64,000 nt of DNA from Microbacterium rhizomatis (GTDB lineage Bacteria; Actinomycetota; Actinomycetes; Actinomycetales; Microbacteriaceae). This document shows, piece after piece, positions 45,433 to 58,359 of the stretch. The position numbers and the translations under genes were made by a program. Below the pieces are notes generated by a model. That model was not told where the DNA came from. It saw only the letters and a program-made list of their open reading frames with translations, and did not search any database. The stretch lies in the NCBI RefSeq assembly GCF_008710745.1, contig NZ_VYSA01000003.1:62001-126000 (forward strand). Direction: 5' to 3'. Each line of letters starts with the position of its first letter. Position 1 is the stretch's first letter.

Positions 45433-45552
45433 GGCCAGGACCGTGGCGCCCCCGCCGACGAGGATGAGCGAGACGATGACGACCCACGCGACGACCTTGA
45501 TGCGTCGCTGCCGCGTCTCGGTGTACGCGTCGTACTCTTCGTCGTTCGCCAT
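45418..45552 (-). CDS. 44-residue membrane protein
   Basis: The frame runs from ATG 45552 to TGA at 45418: ANDEEYDAYTETRQRRIKVV, then a membrane helix ending ATVLALLFG. A -10 box TAGACT (45559-45564) lies exactly 6 nt before the ATG. The acidic N-terminus and single helix resemble small conserved actinobacterial membrane proteins. The stop lies in a tandem repeat that offers the same ending twice more. Confidence 0.7.
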   Translation of the reverse strand: MANDEEYDAYTETRQRRIKVVAWVVIVSLILVGGGATVLALLFG

Positions 45553-45678
45553 GGGCCCAGTCTAGAGGGACGGTCCCAGAGACCGCGAAACAGGGGGGGT
45601 TCCGCCGAGGCAGGGCGAGCACGTGCCCCTGTGTCGGCGAGATCCCCTGTCTCGGCGGCCATGTCCGCACCGCGGGGG

Positions 45679-48006
45679 TCAGACCGGCTCGGAGACCGTG
45701 GGGCCGAAGTGCGCGGGCAGCGTCGACGTGGACAGCTCGAGCAATTCGCCGAGCGGCACGGTGAAGACGTCCTGCACCTCGAGCGCCGCGGCGCCGTCCT
45801 CGGCGACGTCGGTCACCCCGATGCGCAGCACTGGGTAGCCGCGACCGTCGCAGAGGCCCCGGAACTTCACGTCGTCTTCGCGCGGCACCGTCACGATGAC
45901 GCGGCCGGTGGATTCGGAGAAGAGGGCGGATGCCGCATCCACCCCATCGCGCTCCATGATCTCGCCCAGCCACACGCGGGCGCCGACGCCGAAGCGCATC
46001 GCGCCCTCGGCGAGGGCCTGTGCGAGGCCGCCGTTGGAGAGGTCGTGCGCGCTCGAGATCAGCGACTGCGTCGCACCGGCGTGCAGGAGTTCGGCGAGAC
46101 GCTTCTCGTTCGCGAGGTCGACGGCCGGCGGTCGTCCGCCGAGGTGTCCGTGGATCGTGTCGGCCCACGCCGAGCCGCTGAGCTCGCCCGCCGTGACGCC
46201 GAGCAGGTAGATGTTCTCACCCGCGTCCTGCCACCCGCTCGGGATGCGGCGCGCGACGTCGTCGATGATCCCGAGCACGCCTACCACCGGCGTGGGGAAG
46301 ATCGGCACGTCGCCGGTCTGGTTGTAGAACGAGACGTTGCCGCCCGTGACGGGGATGCCCAGTTCGAGGCATCCGTCCGACAGCCCTTCGACGGCACGCG
46401 AGAACTGCCACATGACCTCGGGGTTCTCGGGGCTGCCGAAGTTGAGGCAGTCGGTCACCGCGGTCGGCACGGCGCCCGTGACGGCGACGTTGCGGTAGGC
46501 CTCGGCGAGGGCGAGCTTGGCGCCCTCATACGGGTCGAGCTGGCAGAACCGGCCGTTGCAGTCGGTGGCGATCGCGAAGCCTAGGCCGGACTCCTCGTCG
46601 ACGCGGATCATGCCCGCATCATCGGGGAACGCCAGCGCCGTGTTGCCCATGACGAAGTAGTCGTACTGGTTGGTGATCCACGACGTGTCGCTGAGGTTGG
46701 GGCTCGCGACCAGCCGGGTGAACTGGCTGCGAAGCGTCTCGGCATCGGTCGGGCGGGGCAGCGCGCTCGCCGAGTCGTCGCGGAGCGCATCGATCCAGGT
46801 CGGATAGGCGACGGGCCGGTCGTATACCGGTCCGTCGACGGCGACGGTGGACGGGTCGACGTTGACGATCTCGTGGCCGTGCCAGTCGATCACGAGGCGC
46901 CCGTCGCCGGTGACCTCACCCAGCACGCTGGTCTCGACATCCCACTTGCCCACCACGGCCAGGAACGCGTCGAGCTTCTCGGGGGCGACTATCGCCATCA
47001 TCCGTTCCTGCGACTCGGACATGAGGATCTCTTCGGCCGTCAGCGACGGGTCGCGCAGCAGCACCCTGTCGAGCTCGACCTTCATACCGCTGTTGCCGTT
47101 CGCGGCCAGCTCGCTCGTCGCGCACGAGATGCCCGCGGCGCCGAGGTCTTGGATCGCCTCGACGAGGTCACCCTGGTACAGCTCGAGGCAGCACTCGATG
47201 AGCACCTTCTCGGCGAACGGGTCGCCGACCTGCACGGCGGGGCGCTTGGTCGGGCCCGTGGAATCGAACGAGTCGGAGGCGAGGATGGATGCTCCGCCGA
47301 TGCCGTCGCCGCCCGTGCGGGCGCCGAACAGCACCACCTTGTTGCCGGCGCCCGTGGCGTTGGCGAGCTTGATGTCTTCGTGGCGCATGACGCCGACAGC
47401 GAGGGCGTTGACGAGAGGGTTGCCCTGGTAAACCTCGTCGAAAACGGTCTCGCCGCCGATGTTCGGCAGGCCCAGGCAATTGCCGTAGAACGAGATGCCG
47501 CTCGTGACTCCGTGCACGACGCGGGCGGTGTCGGGGTGGTCGATCGCGCCGAAACGCAGCTGGTCCATGACCGCGACCGGGCGGGCCCCCATCGAGATGA
47601 TGTCGCGCACGATCCCGCCGACGCCGGTGGCGGCGCCCTGGAACGGCTCGATGTAGCTCGGGTGGTTGTGCGACTCGACCTTGAAGGTGACGGCCCAGCC
47701 CTCGCCGACGTCGACGACGCCCGCGTTCTGACCCATGCCGACCATCAGACGCGTCTTCATCTCATCGGAGACCTTGGAGCCGAACTGCCGCAGGTAGATC
47801 TTGCTCGACTTGTACGAGCAGTGCTCGGACCACATCACCGAGTACATCGCCAGCTCGCCGCTCGTGGGGCGCCGACCCAGGATCTCGCGGATGCGCGCGT
47901 ACTCGTCGGGCTTCAGCCCGAGAGCGGCGTAGGGCTGCTCCTTGTCGGGAGTGGCGGCGGCGTTGTCGACGGTGTCGATGGACAGGGCTGCAGGGGAAGT
48001 CGTCAC
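45679..48006 (-). CDS. purL: Phosphoribosylformylglycinamidine synthase subunit PurL
   Basis: 775 residues, the small PurL type that works with separate PurQ and PurS. It catalyses the ATP-dependent amidation in purine synthesis. [48 protein letters not shown] and [16 protein letters not shown] are diagnostic. GTG 48006 follows GGAG at about 10 nt; TTG 48021 would be longer. purQ and purS are not in the window. Confidence 0.96.
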   Translation of the reverse strand: MTTSPAALSIDTVDNAAATPDKEQPYAALGLKPDEYARIREILGRRPTSGELAMYSVMWSEHCSYKSSKIYLRQFGSKVSDEMKTRLMVGMGQNAGVVDVGEGWAVTFKVESHNHPSYIEPFQGAATGVGGIVRDIISMGARPVAVMDQLRFGAIDHPDTARVVHGVTSGISFYGNCLGLPNIGGETVFDEVYQGNPLVNALAVGVMRHEDIKLANATGAGNKVVLFGARTGGDGIGGASILASDSFDSTGPTKRPAVQVGDPFAEKVLIECCLELYQGDLVEAIQDLGAAGISCATSELAANGNSGMKVELDRVLLRDPSLTAEEILMSESQERMMAIVAPEKLDAFLAVVGKWDVETSVLGEVTGDGRLVIDWHGHEIVNVDPSTVAVDGPVYDRPVAYPTWIDALRDDSASALPRPTDAETLRSQFTRLVASPNLSDTSWITNQYDYFVMGNTALAFPDDAGMIRVDEESGLGFAIATDCNGRFCQLDPYEGAKLALAEAYRNVAVTGAVPTAVTDCLNFGSPENPEVMWQFSRAVEGLSDGCLELGIPVTGGNVSFYNQTGDVPIFPTPVVGVLGIIDDVARRIPSGWQDAGENIYLLGVTAGELSGSAWADTIHGHLGGRPPAVDLANEKRLAELLHAGATQSLISSAHDLSNGGLAQALAEGAMRFGVGARVWLGEIMERDGVDAASALFSESTGRVIVTVPREDDVKFRGLCDGRGYPVLRIGVTDVAEDGAAALEVQDVFTVPLGELLELSTSTLPAHFGPTVSEPV

Positions 48007-48140
48007 GCGGCTGGACTCCAAGATCGCGGGATGCCGGACCCATCGAGTCTAGTTGGGGCCGCGGTGCCGCGAGTCCGGCGGTTCTCTCCCGGCTTTGCCG
48101 CCATTCGTGACTGCCCGCACACGATCACGAGAGAGGAGGG

Positions 48141-48184
48141 TTGCGGCGAAAGCATCCGGTCGCTAATGTACAACCAAATGGTTG
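48141..48184 (+). promoter_or_regulatory. Promoter and operator of the ArsR-SRPBCC operon
   Basis: -35 TTGCGG (48141-48146), 17-bp spacer, -10 TAATGT (48164-48169), 8 nt before the ATG at 48178. The palindrome CAACCA-AA-TGGTTG (48171-48184) overlaps the transcription and translation start, where a repressor would block both. Confidence 0.7.
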
Positions 48185-48558
48185 CACAACAGGAGCTCAG
48201 CGATGATGAGATCGACCGCGTCTTCCACGCCCTCGCGGACGCGACGCGGCGCGACATCGTGCGGCGGACGATCGCCGGCGAGCTGTCGATCTCGAAGGTC
48301 GCGGCGGATTACGACATGTCGTTCGCCGCGGTGCAGAAGCACGTCGCCGTGCTCGAGTCGGCTCGGCTCATCGTCAAGCGTGCCGAAGGGCGCGAACGAC
48401 TCGTCCGGGCAGACCCCGCCATGATCGCCCGCGCCCGCATCCTGCTCGCGCGCTTCGAAGACATGTGGCGCGCCCGCGTCGACCGCCTCGACGCGCTCCT
48501 CGCCGAACCCGCATCTCCACCCACCGATGAAGGCCCATCCACCGAAAGAGGAGAGTGA
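48178..48558 (+). CDS. ArsR-family regulator
   Basis: 126 residues: VFHALADATRRDIVRRTIAGELSISKVAADYDMSFAAVQKHVAVLE is the ArsR winged helix of the group that accompanies SRPBCC proteins. No metal-binding cysteines are visible. ATG 48178 fits a leaderless transcript; an in-frame ATG at 48166 lies within the -10 box. The next gene starts 2 nt after its stop. Confidence 0.9.
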   Translation: MVAQQELSDDEIDRVFHALADATRRDIVRRTIAGELSISKVAADYDMSFAAVQKHVAVLESARLIVKRAEGRERLVRADPAMIARARILLARFEDMWRARVDRLDALLAEPASPPTDEGPSTERGE

Positions 48559-48559
48559 C

Positions 48560-49540
48560 ATGCCTGTCACCGCCGTCAGCACCGATCCCGAAGCGTTCAC
48601 CATGACCCTCGAGGCCGAGTTCGCCGCTCCCGTCGAGCGACTCTGGTCTGTCTTCACCGATCCCCGCCAGCTCGAGCGCTTCTGGGGTCCTCCCGGGTGG
48701 CCGGCCACGTTCACGGCGTTCGACTTCGCCGTCGGAGCGCACGCGAACTACGTCATGACGGGCCCGCAGGGCGAGCGCGCCGGGGGTCGGTGGGAGTTCG
48801 TCGAGATCGATGCCCCCCGCTCGTTCTCCGTGCTCGACTCGTTCGCCGACGAGCACGGCGCCCCGATCGAGGCCATGCCCTCGATGCGCATGGTGCTGTC
48901 GTTCGAGCCGACGGACGCCGGGGCGAAGCTCGTCAGCACGAGCTACTTCACCTCGGCCGAAGCGCTCGAGCAGGTCGTGGCGATGGGCGTCGTCGAAGGA
49001 TCGACGCTCGCGATGAACCAGCTCGACCGTGTGCTCGAGGGGCTCCGTGCGTACGCCCAGGGCACCGGCACGCGCACCGAGATCCTCGACGACCAGCACG
49101 TGCGCATCACCCGGCTGATCGAGGGGCCGCGAGAGCTCGTCTGGCGTGCCCACACCGAGCCCGAGCTGATGACGCAGTGGCTGCTCGGGCCGGACGGCTG
49201 GCGCATGAGCGTGTGCGACTTCACCCCGGAAGCGGGCGCGTCGTACCGCTACGCCTGGGAGCCGGTCGGTGACGCCGAGGGCGAGCCGTTCGGCTTCGAC
49301 GGCGAGATCCTCGTGGTCGTGCCCCAGCGTCGCCTCACGAACACCGAGCACATGACCGGCACCGACTACCCGTCGACCCTCAACGACCTGACCCTCGAAG
49401 AGGAGGACGGGGTGACGCTGATCACGACGCTCATCGAGTATCCGGATGCCGCGACCCGCGACATGGTTCTCTCCACCGGCATGACCGACGGCATGGAGGC
49501 GAGCTACGCACGGCTGGAGCGGGTGCTGATTCCGGCCTGA
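48560..49540 (+). CDS. SRPBCC (AHSA1-like) protein with two tandem domains
   Basis: 326 residues from ATG 48560 with AGAGGAGAG upstream. Two START/AHSA1 domains in tandem: about 8-150 (AAPVERLWSVFTDPRQLERFWGPPG) and about 165-320 (EGPRELVWRAHTEPELMTQWLLGPDG). The fold binds hydrophobic ligands in a deep cavity. With the ArsR gene it forms a small stress- or ligand-responsive operon. Confidence 0.92.
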   Translation: MPVTAVSTDPEAFTMTLEAEFAAPVERLWSVFTDPRQLERFWGPPGWPATFTAFDFAVGAHANYVMTGPQGERAGGRWEFVEIDAPRSFSVLDSFADEHGAPIEAMPSMRMVLSFEPTDAGAKLVSTSYFTSAEALEQVVAMGVVEGSTLAMNQLDRVLEGLRAYAQGTGTRTEILDDQHVRITRLIEGPRELVWRAHTEPELMTQWLLGPDGWRMSVCDFTPEAGASYRYAWEPVGDAEGEPFGFDGEILVVVPQRRLTNTEHMTGTDYPSTLNDLTLEEEDGVTLITTLIEYPDAATRDMVLSTGMTDGMEASYARLERVLIPA

Positions 49541-49565
49541 CCGGGCCCGATCGGGCATGACCGTG

Positions 49566-49624
49566 CGCGGAGGCCCCTGGCTGCGACGATCCTGCGAGGT
49601 CGGCTGCGGCTGGGGGCCTCCGCG
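49566..49624 (+). terminator. Possible terminator of SRPBCC operon
   Basis: CGCGGAGGCCCC (49566-49577) and GGGGCCTCCGCG (49613-49624) are perfect 12-bp inverse complements around a 35-nt loop with further pairing. Lies 25 nt after the stop. Confidence 0.45.
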
Positions 49625-49645
49625 TTCGCCGCCTACGATGGCGGC

Positions 49646-50539
49646 GTGGACTTCTCCTTCGACTTCACACCGGATCTGATCGCGGTGTTCCTGACGCTCT
49701 TCGTCCTCGAGGTGGTCCTCGGGGTCGACAACGTCATCTTCATCTCGATCCTCGCGTCCAAGCTGCCGCCCGAGCAGCAGGCCAGAGCACGCAACCTCGG
49801 CCTCACGCTGGCGATGGTGGTCCGGGTCATCCTCGTCTTCTTCGCCGGCTGGATCATCACGCTGAAGGAAGACGTCGTCGTGCTGTTCGGGATGGGCTTC
49901 TCGGTCAAAGACTTCATTCTCATCGCGGGCGGCCTGTTCCTCGTCTACAAGGCCGTCACCGAGATACACCACAAGCTCGAGGGCGCAGAAGAGGAAGAGG
50001 CGGCGGGCCCCAAGCGGATCACCTTCGCGTCGGTGCTGACGCAGATCCTGCTGCTCGACATCGTCTTCTCGCTCGATTCGGTCATCACCGCCGTCGGCAT
50101 GACCGAGAACCTGGTCGTGATCATCACCGTCGTCGTGCTGTCCTTCGGCATCATGCTCTTCGCCTCGAGGTTCATCTTCGCGTTCGTCAACAAGCATCCG
50201 ACGGTCAAGATGCTGGCTCTCTCGTTCCTTCTGCTGATCGGGGTGTTCCTCGTCGCCGAGGGCTTCGGGGTGCACATCGACAAGGCGCTGATCTACGCCC
50301 CGATGGCGTTCGCCATCCTGGTCGAGGCGCTCAACCTCACGTACTCGGCGCGCAAGGCCGCGCGGGAGAAGAAGCGGCAGAGCGCGGTGCAGCTGCGCCC
50401 GACCTACCCCGGCGTCGATGAGTCGATCGCGGTCGCCGCGGCGCTGTCGAACGCTCCGGATGCCGGATCCGTCGGCCTCTCTCGCAAGCCCGTGCAGGGC
50501 ACCGCCGAGCCCGGAGAGGAACGCGCGGGCCTCGGGTGA
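49646..50539 (+). CDS. TerC family membrane protein
   Basis: 297 residues with about seven membrane helices. EVVLGVDNVIFISILASKLP and LLDIVFSLDSVITAVGMTEN hold the conserved Asp motifs of the TerC family, linked to manganese efflux or metalation of exported proteins. A Ser/Arg-rich tail of about 60 residues follows. A -10 box TACGAT (49634-49639) lies 6 nt before GTG 49646. Confidence 0.93.
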   Translation: MDFSFDFTPDLIAVFLTLFVLEVVLGVDNVIFISILASKLPPEQQARARNLGLTLAMVVRVILVFFAGWIITLKEDVVVLFGMGFSVKDFILIAGGLFLVYKAVTEIHHKLEGAEEEEAAGPKRITFASVLTQILLLDIVFSLDSVITAVGMTENLVVIITVVVLSFGIMLFASRFIFAFVNKHPTVKMLALSFLLLIGVFLVAEGFGVHIDKALIYAPMAFAILVEALNLTYSARKAAREKKRQSAVQLRPTYPGVDESIAVAAALSNAPDAGSVGLSRKPVQGTAEPGEERAGLG

Positions 50540-50591
50540 GAGCGGGGGCGCGCGCCAGCTGGCTCACGTGCTCAGAGAGACCCGGGGCGGC

Positions 50592-51275
50592 TCAGGGGTC
50601 GACCACCAGCCGATAGCCCATGCCCGACTCGGTGAGGAGGTGGCGCGGAGCGCCGGGGTCGGCCTCGAGCTTCTTTCGCAGCTGCGACATGTACAGCCGC
50701 AGATAGCCCGAGTCGCTCACCTGCTCGCTCGCCCAGATCTCCTTCAGCAGGGTCTGGCGGGTCACGAGGGCGCCCGGGTTCTTCGCGAGGAACTCGAGCA
50801 TCTGCCATTCGGTGGGGGTCAGGTGCACGCGCGCGCCGGCGCGGGTGACGTCGCGCGCGGCGAGGTCGACCACGACATCGCCGAATCGCACGAGGGGCGC
50901 CGAGGTTCCGGCCGCGGCGGCGGCGCGTCGGCCGAGGGCGCGCAGCCGGGCGAGCAGCTCGTCGATCTGGAAGGGCTTGGTCACGAAGTCGTCTGCTCCG
51001 GCGTCGAGCGCCTCGACCTTGTCGGCCGAACCGGTGCGCCCCGACACGACGATGATGGGCGCCGTCGTCCAGCCGCGCAGCGCGTGGATCGCCTCGACGC
51101 CGTCGAGCCGGGGCATCCCGAGATCGAGCACGACGATGTCGGGTCGCTCCTGTGCGGCGAGGGTGATGGCGGCTGCGCCGTCTGCGGCGGCCACGACGTC
51201 ATAGCCGTGTGCGGCCAGGGTGATGCGCAGCGCACGGACGAGCTGCGGATCGTCATCGGCGATCAGCACCTTCAC
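50592..51275 (-). CDS. kdpE: Response regulator KdpE
   Basis: 227 residues: a receiver domain with PDIVVLDLGMPRLDG (phospho-acceptor Asp about 51) and an OmpR-type winged helix ending LLTESGMGYRLVVDP. It activates the kdp operon when potassium is limiting. Start GTG overlaps the kdpD stop (GTGA). Confidence 0.95.
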   Translation of the reverse strand: MKVLIADDDPQLVRALRITLAAHGYDVVAAADGAAAITLAAQERPDIVVLDLGMPRLDGVEAIHALRGWTTAPIIVVSGRTGSADKVEALDAGADDFVTKPFQIDELLARLRALGRRAAAAAGTSAPLVRFGDVVVDLAARDVTRAGARVHLTPTEWQMLEFLAKNPGALVTRQTLLKEIWASEQVSDSGYLRLYMSQLRKKLEADPGAPRHLLTESGMGYRLVVDP

Positions 51276-53806
51276 GAGACGGCCCCATCCAGGACGGATG
51301 CCGCAGCCACCGGCAGTGCGATGACCATCGTGAGCCCGCCGCCGGGGGTGTCCTCCGGGGTCAGTTCGCCGCCCATGCCCTCGGTGAATCCCTTCGAAAG
51401 CGCTAGCCCGAGCCCGAGCCCCATGGTGTTGTCGACATCGCCGAGTCGCTGGAACGGCGCGAAGATGTCGTCGCGGCGCTCGGGCTCGACTCCGGGCCCG
51501 CGATCGATGACGCGGATCTCGGATACCCCGCCCAGACGGCTCGTGGTCACGCGGACGCGCTCGCCGCGTGGGCTGTGCCGGTGCGCGTTCGCGAGGACGT
51601 TGACGAGCACCCGCTGCAGCAGGACGGCGTCGGCGAGGACCGCGGGCAGCTCGGCGTCGAGGTCGAGTTCGACTTCTTCGGGGCCGAGCCCGAGTTCGGC
51701 CAGAGAGGCCAGGACGACCGCCGCCGCGTCCGTCGGCGCCAGCGAGACGGCGAGCACGCCGGCCTGCACCCGACTGACGTCGAGCAGGTCGGTGACCAGG
51801 GCCGAGAGGGTGGCCAGGCTCTCGTCGGCGGTTTCGAGCAACTCACGGCGATCGTCAGCAGACAGTGCTGATCCTGCGGCGCGGAGGCCGCCGATCGCGG
51901 CGACCGCGGCGGCGAGAGGGCGGCGCAGGTCGTGGCTGACCGCCGAGAGCAGCGCGGTACGCACCTGGTCGGTCGCGGCGAGCACGCCCGCTTCGCGGGC
52001 CGTCTCGGTGAGGTCGGTGCGTTCGAGGGCGGCGGCGAGCTGCGCGACGATGACGTCGAGGAGCCGGCGCTCCGATGCATCCAGATCGCCACCGTGCCTC
52101 TGCAGACCGTGCAGCTCCAGCGTCGCGCGCGGCGCAGCGTCGGTGCCGACCGGGATGCGGATCACCCGCCCGTCGGGCACGGGCTCTCCGTCGGCGGCGA
52201 GCACCTCGCCATCTGGTGCGACGAGGCGCACTCCGGTCATCGAGAACGCCTCGCGGGTGCGTCCGATCAGGGCAGGAACCGCGCTCTCGCCCCGCAGCAC
52301 GCTGCCGGCGACCGTGGCGATCAGCTCGGACTCGGCCGCCGAGCGGCGGGCGGCGCGCGACCGGCGGGCGGCCTGGTCGACGATCCAGCTGACGAGGATC
52401 GCGATGACGACGTAGAGCGTGAGCGCGAGGGCGTGCAGCGGGTCGGCGATCGTGATCGTGTAGAACGGCTCGACGAACAGGTAGTCGAGCGTCAGCCCCG
52501 ACAGCACCGCGGCGAACAGCGCCGGCCAGATTCCGCCGACGAGGGCGACGACGACGACCAGCAGCTGGTAGGCGAGCACGTCGGAGGTGATAGAGGCATC
52601 GCTGCGCACCGAGACGAGCAGCCACGACAGCAGCGGTCCGCCGACCACGGCGAGCACGAACCCGAGCACGCGACGCGTGACGCTGAGCGCCCCGCCTCTG
52701 ATCCGGGGCAGGGCGAAGCGGCCGCCGGCCGCAGCGTGGGTCACGATGTGCACGTCGATATCGCCCGATTCGCGGACGACCGTGGCCCCGATGCCGGGGC
52801 CGGTGACGGCGGCGGCGAAGCGTCCGCGACGGCTCACCCCGATCACCAGCTGCGTCGCGTTCACGCCGCGGGCGAAGGCGACGAGCGACCGGGGCACATC
52901 GTCGCCGACCACCTGGTGATACGAACCGCCGAGCGATTCGACCAGGGCGCGCTGCGATGCGAGGGCCTCGGGGGCGCCGGCGCGCAGGCCGTCCTGGCTT
53001 GAGACGTGTACCGCCATGAGCTCGCCGCCGGCGGCGCGCGACGCGATCCGGGCGCCGCGCCGGATCAGCGTGTCGCCCTCCGGGCCGCCGGTGAGCGCCA
53101 CGACGACGCGCTCGCGGGCACGCCACGATCCCTGGATGCCGTGCTCGGCGCGGTACGAGTTGAGCGCCGTGTCGACCTCGTCGGCGAGCCAGAGCAGGGC
53201 CAGTTCGCGCAGGGCCGTGAGGTTGCCGATCCGGAAGTAGTTCGACAGTGCGGCGTCGACCCGCTCGGCGGGGTACACGAAGCCGGCGGCGAGGCGGTCG
53301 CGGAGCGACTGCGGCGCGAGGTCGACGACCTCGATCTGGTCGGCGCTTCGGACCACCGCATCCGGAACCGTCTCGCGCTGCACGACACCGGTGATCTGCT
53401 CGACCACGTCGTTGAGCGACTCGATGTGCTGCACGTTGAGCGTCGTGATCACGTCGATGCCTGCCTCGCGGAGCGTCTCGACGTCTTCCCATCGCTTGGC
53501 ATGGCGCGATCCGGGGGCGTTCGTGTGTGCGAGCTCGTCGACGAGCGCGACCTCGGGGGCACGGGCGAGGACCGCGTCGAGGTCCATCTCGCTCAGCTCG
53601 ACCCCGCGGTGCGGCACGGCCCGGCGGGCGACCTCGGGCAGGCCGACCGCCTGCGCGAGGGTGGCCGCGCGCCCGTGCGTCTCGACGATCGCGATCACGA
53701 CGTCGACGCCTTCGCCCTGCAGACGCCGGCCCTCTTCGAGCATCTCGTACGTCTTGCCGACGCCGGGAGCGGCCCCGAGGAGGACCCGCAGTCGCCCCCG
53801 CTTCAT
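51272..53806 (-). CDS. kdpD: Sensor histidine kinase KdpD
   Basis: 844 residues. The N-terminal KdpD domain has RVLLGAAPGVGKTYEMLEEG, then a Usp-like domain at about 240-360 and four membrane helices at about 385-480. A GAF-like region follows, with the H-box AVSHDLRRPLAAAV near residue 620 and the ATPase G-boxes (VIDRGPGV, MGLGLGLALSKGF) at the end. It responds to potassium limitation and osmotic stress. The kdpC stop lies 9 nt upstream. Confidence 0.95.
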   Translation of the reverse strand: MKRGRLRVLLGAAPGVGKTYEMLEEGRRLQGEGVDVVIAIVETHGRAATLAQAVGLPEVARRAVPHRGVELSEMDLDAVLARAPEVALVDELAHTNAPGSRHAKRWEDVETLREAGIDVITTLNVQHIESLNDVVEQITGVVQRETVPDAVVRSADQIEVVDLAPQSLRDRLAAGFVYPAERVDAALSNYFRIGNLTALRELALLWLADEVDTALNSYRAEHGIQGSWRARERVVVALTGGPEGDTLIRRGARIASRAAGGELMAVHVSSQDGLRAGAPEALASQRALVESLGGSYHQVVGDDVPRSLVAFARGVNATQLVIGVSRRGRFAAAVTGPGIGATVVRESGDIDVHIVTHAAAGGRFALPRIRGGALSVTRRVLGFVLAVVGGPLLSWLLVSVRSDASITSDVLAYQLLVVVVALVGGIWPALFAAVLSGLTLDYLFVEPFYTITIADPLHALALTLYVVIAILVSWIVDQAARRSRAARRSAAESELIATVAGSVLRGESAVPALIGRTREAFSMTGVRLVAPDGEVLAADGEPVPDGRVIRIPVGTDAAPRATLELHGLQRHGGDLDASERRLLDVIVAQLAAALERTDLTETAREAGVLAATDQVRTALLSAVSHDLRRPLAAAVAAIGGLRAAGSALSADDRRELLETADESLATLSALVTDLLDVSRVQAGVLAVSLAPTDAAAVVLASLAELGLGPEEVELDLDAELPAVLADAVLLQRVLVNVLANAHRHSPRGERVRVTTSRLGGVSEIRVIDRGPGVEPERRDDIFAPFQRLGDVDNTMGLGLGLALSKGFTEGMGGELTPEDTPGGGLTMVIALPVAAASVLDGAVS

Positions 53807-53815
53807 CTTCCGCTC

Positions 53816-54427
53816 CTAGCCTTGCAGCGCATCGAGCGCCAGGTTGAGCTCGAGCACGTTCACCCGCGGCTCGCCCAGGTAGCCCAGGTCTCGTGACTGA
53901 ATCTTAGACTCCACGAGCGCGACGACCTCGGTGTCGGTGAGGCCGCGCTCGCGCGCGATGCGCGGTGCCTGGAGCAGGGCGTAGGCCGGGCTGATGTGCG
54001 GGTCGAGCCCAGACCCCGACGCGGTGAGGGCATCGGCCGGGATGCTCGAGGGGTCGACTCCCTCGAACGCGGCGATCGCCGCCCGGCGCTCGTCGATCGC
54101 CGAGACGAGATCGGCGTTCTCGGGGCCGAGGTTGCTGCCGCTCGAGGCTCCGCCGTCGTATCCGTCGCCCGCGGCCGACGGGCGGGGCTGGAAGTACCGG
54201 GGGAGCGGGTTGCCGTCGCTGTCGGTGAACGACTGGCCGATGAGCGCCGAGCCGACGGGCGTGCCGTCGGCGGCCACGACCATCGAGCCGTTCGCCTGCG
54301 AGGGCAGGAACGCCTGGCCGATGCCGGTGATCAGGAGCGTATAGCCGACCCCGAGGACGAGGGTGAACACGAGCATCGCGCGGACGGCGACGCCCGCCTG
54401 ACGCAGTGTGGCGCGGGTGAGGGACAT
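53816..54427 (-). CDS. kdpC: Potassium-transporting ATPase subunit KdpC
   Basis: 203 residues: one N-terminal helix (MLVFTLVLGVGYTLLITG) and an external domain with QSFTDSDGNPLPRYFQPRPSA, ASGSGLDPHISPAYAL and LNVLELNLALDAL. It stabilises the KdpFABC pump. Preceded by GGAG. Confidence 0.95.
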   Translation of the reverse strand: MSLTRATLRQAGVAVRAMLVFTLVLGVGYTLLITGIGQAFLPSQANGSMVVAADGTPVGSALIGQSFTDSDGNPLPRYFQPRPSAAGDGYDGGASSGSNLGPENADLVSAIDERRAAIAAFEGVDPSSIPADALTASGSGLDPHISPAYALLQAPRIARERGLTDTEVVALVESKIQSRDLGYLGEPRVNVLELNLALDALQG

Positions 54428-54445
54428 GGGATTCTCCTTGGAGGG

Positions 54446-56653
<2,208 letters not shown>

Positions 56654-56655
56654 TT

Positions 56656-58359
56656 TCAGACGAGCCCTTCCGCCAGGGGACCCAGCGTCAGTACGGGGAA
56701 GTAGGTCAGTGCGGTGACGATGACCGCGACGCCGACGAGCAGTCCGACGAACTGCGGTCGATGCGTGGGGAGGGTTCCGGCCGTCGCCGGGACCGGCTCC
56801 TGCGCCGCCAGCGAGCCGGCGAGGGCCAGGACGAGCACGATCGGCACGAAGCGCCCGAGCAGCATTGCGACGCCGAGCGCGGTGTTCAGCCACGGGGTGT
56901 TGGCGGTCAGACCCGCGAACGCCGAGCCGTTGTTGTTCGCGGCAGAAGTGAACGCGTAGAGGACCTCGCTCAGCCCGTGCACGCCGGGGTTCCAGATCGA
57001 GACGGTCTCGACGTCGGACCGGATGCCGGGAATCGCGAAGCTGAGGGCGGTGCCGGCCAGCACGAGCATGGGCGTGACGAGGATGTAGAGGCTCGCCAGC
57101 TTGATCTCGCGTGGCCCGATCTTCTTGCCGAGGTACTCGGGCGTACGGCCGACGAGGAGCCCTCCGACGAACACCGCGATGACCGCGAGCACCAGCATCC
57201 CGTACAGTCCCGAACCCGTGCCGCCGGGGGCGACTTCGCCGAGCATCATGTTGACCATCGGCATCATGCCGCCCAGGGCCGTGAACGAGTCGTGCATCGA
57301 GTTGACCGCGCCCGTCGAGGTGAGGGTGCTCGCCCCCGCGAAGAGGGTCGAGCCGAGGATGCCGAAGCGCTGCTCCTTGCCCTCCATCGCGCCCCCCGCC
57401 GCCTGCGGCGCGCTCCCACTGCCGAGTGCCTCGAGCACGGACAGGGCTGTGATGCTGACGAGGAAGATCGTCGCCATGACGGCGAGGATCGCGTAGCCCT
57501 GACGGTTGTCGCCGACGATGCGGCCGAAAGCGCGGGGCAGGGCGAAGGGGATGGCGAGGAGCAGGACGATCTCGAGCACGTTCGTCCACGGCGTGGGGTT
57601 CTCGAACGGGTGCGCCGAGTTGGCGTTGAAGAATCCGCCGCCGTTCGTGCCGAGCAGCTTGATCGCCTCTTGCGAGGCCACCGGGCCGCCGGGGATCGAC
57701 TGGGCTCCGCCGGTCAGGGTCGTGACATCGGTGAAGCCCGCGAAGTTCTGCACGACTCCGCCCGCGAGCAGGGCGATCGCCGCGATGACCGAGATCGGCA
57801 GGAGCAGCCGGAACGAGCCCCGCACGAGGTCGACCCAGAAGTTGCCGATCGTGGCTGCGCCGGTGCCGCTCCCGCGTGAGCCCCGGGCGGCGAAGCCGCG
57901 CACGAGCGCGATCGCGATGGCGATGCCCACGGCGGCAGAGACGAAGTTCTGCACCGCGAGGCCCGCGAACTGAACGGTGTAGCCCATCGTCAGCTCGGGC
58001 GAGTACGACTGCCAGTTCGTGTTCGTGACGAACGACACCGCCGTGTTGAACGCGAGGCCCTCGGGCACGGGCGGGAGTCCGAGAGAGGCGGGCAGCACCG
58101 CCTGGAAGCGCTGCAGGGCGTAGACGAAGAGCACGCCGACGACCGAGAAGACCAGGACCCCGCGGAGGTAGGCCTGCCATGTCTGCCCGGCCTTCGGGTC
58201 GACGCCGATGACGCGGTAGAGGGCCCGCTCCACGCGCCAGTCCTTCGGCGAGGTGTAGATGCGGGCGATCCCGTCGCCCAGTGGTCGGTAGAGGAGCGCC
58301 AGGATCAGGATGACCGTGGCGACCTGGAGGATGCCGAAGAGGATGGTCTGAGCATCCAT
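56656..58359 (-). CDS. kdpA: Potassium-transporting ATPase subunit KdpA
   Basis: 567 residues, ten helices. All four filter loops are visible: [49 protein letters not shown] and [11 protein letters not shown]. It binds and translocates potassium. ATG 58359 overlaps the kdpF stop (TGATG). Confidence 0.96.
   Translation of the reverse strand: MDAQTILFGILQVATVILILALLYRPLGDGIARIYTSPKDWRVERALYRVIGVDPKAGQTWQAYLRGVLVFSVVGVLFVYALQRFQAVLPASLGLPPVPEGLAFNTAVSFVTNTNWQSYSPELTMGYTVQFAGLAVQNFVSAAVGIAIAIALVRGFAARGSRGSGTGAATIGNFWVDLVRGSFRLLLPISVIAAIALLAGGVVQNFAGFTDVTTLTGGAQSIPGGPVASQEAIKLLGTNGGGFFNANSAHPFENPTPWTNVLEIVLLLAIPFALPRAFGRIVGDNRQGYAILAVMATIFLVSITALSVLEALGSGSAPQAAGGAMEGKEQRFGILGSTLFAGASTLTSTGAVNSMHDSFTALGGMMPMVNMMLGEVAPGGTGSGLYGMLVLAVIAVFVGGLLVGRTPEYLGKKIGPREIKLASLYILVTPMLVLAGTALSFAIPGIRSDVETVSIWNPGVHGLSEVLYAFTSAANNNGSAFAGLTANTPWLNTALGVAMLLGRFVPIVLVLALAGSLAAQEPVPATAGTLPTHRPQFVGLLVGVAVIVTALTYFPVLTLGPLAEGLV

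Noticed and set aside
45366-45662. 98-codon minus-strand frame rich in Ser and Arg
   Set aside because: It is out of frame with the 44-residue membrane protein and arises from the repeat and GC bias.
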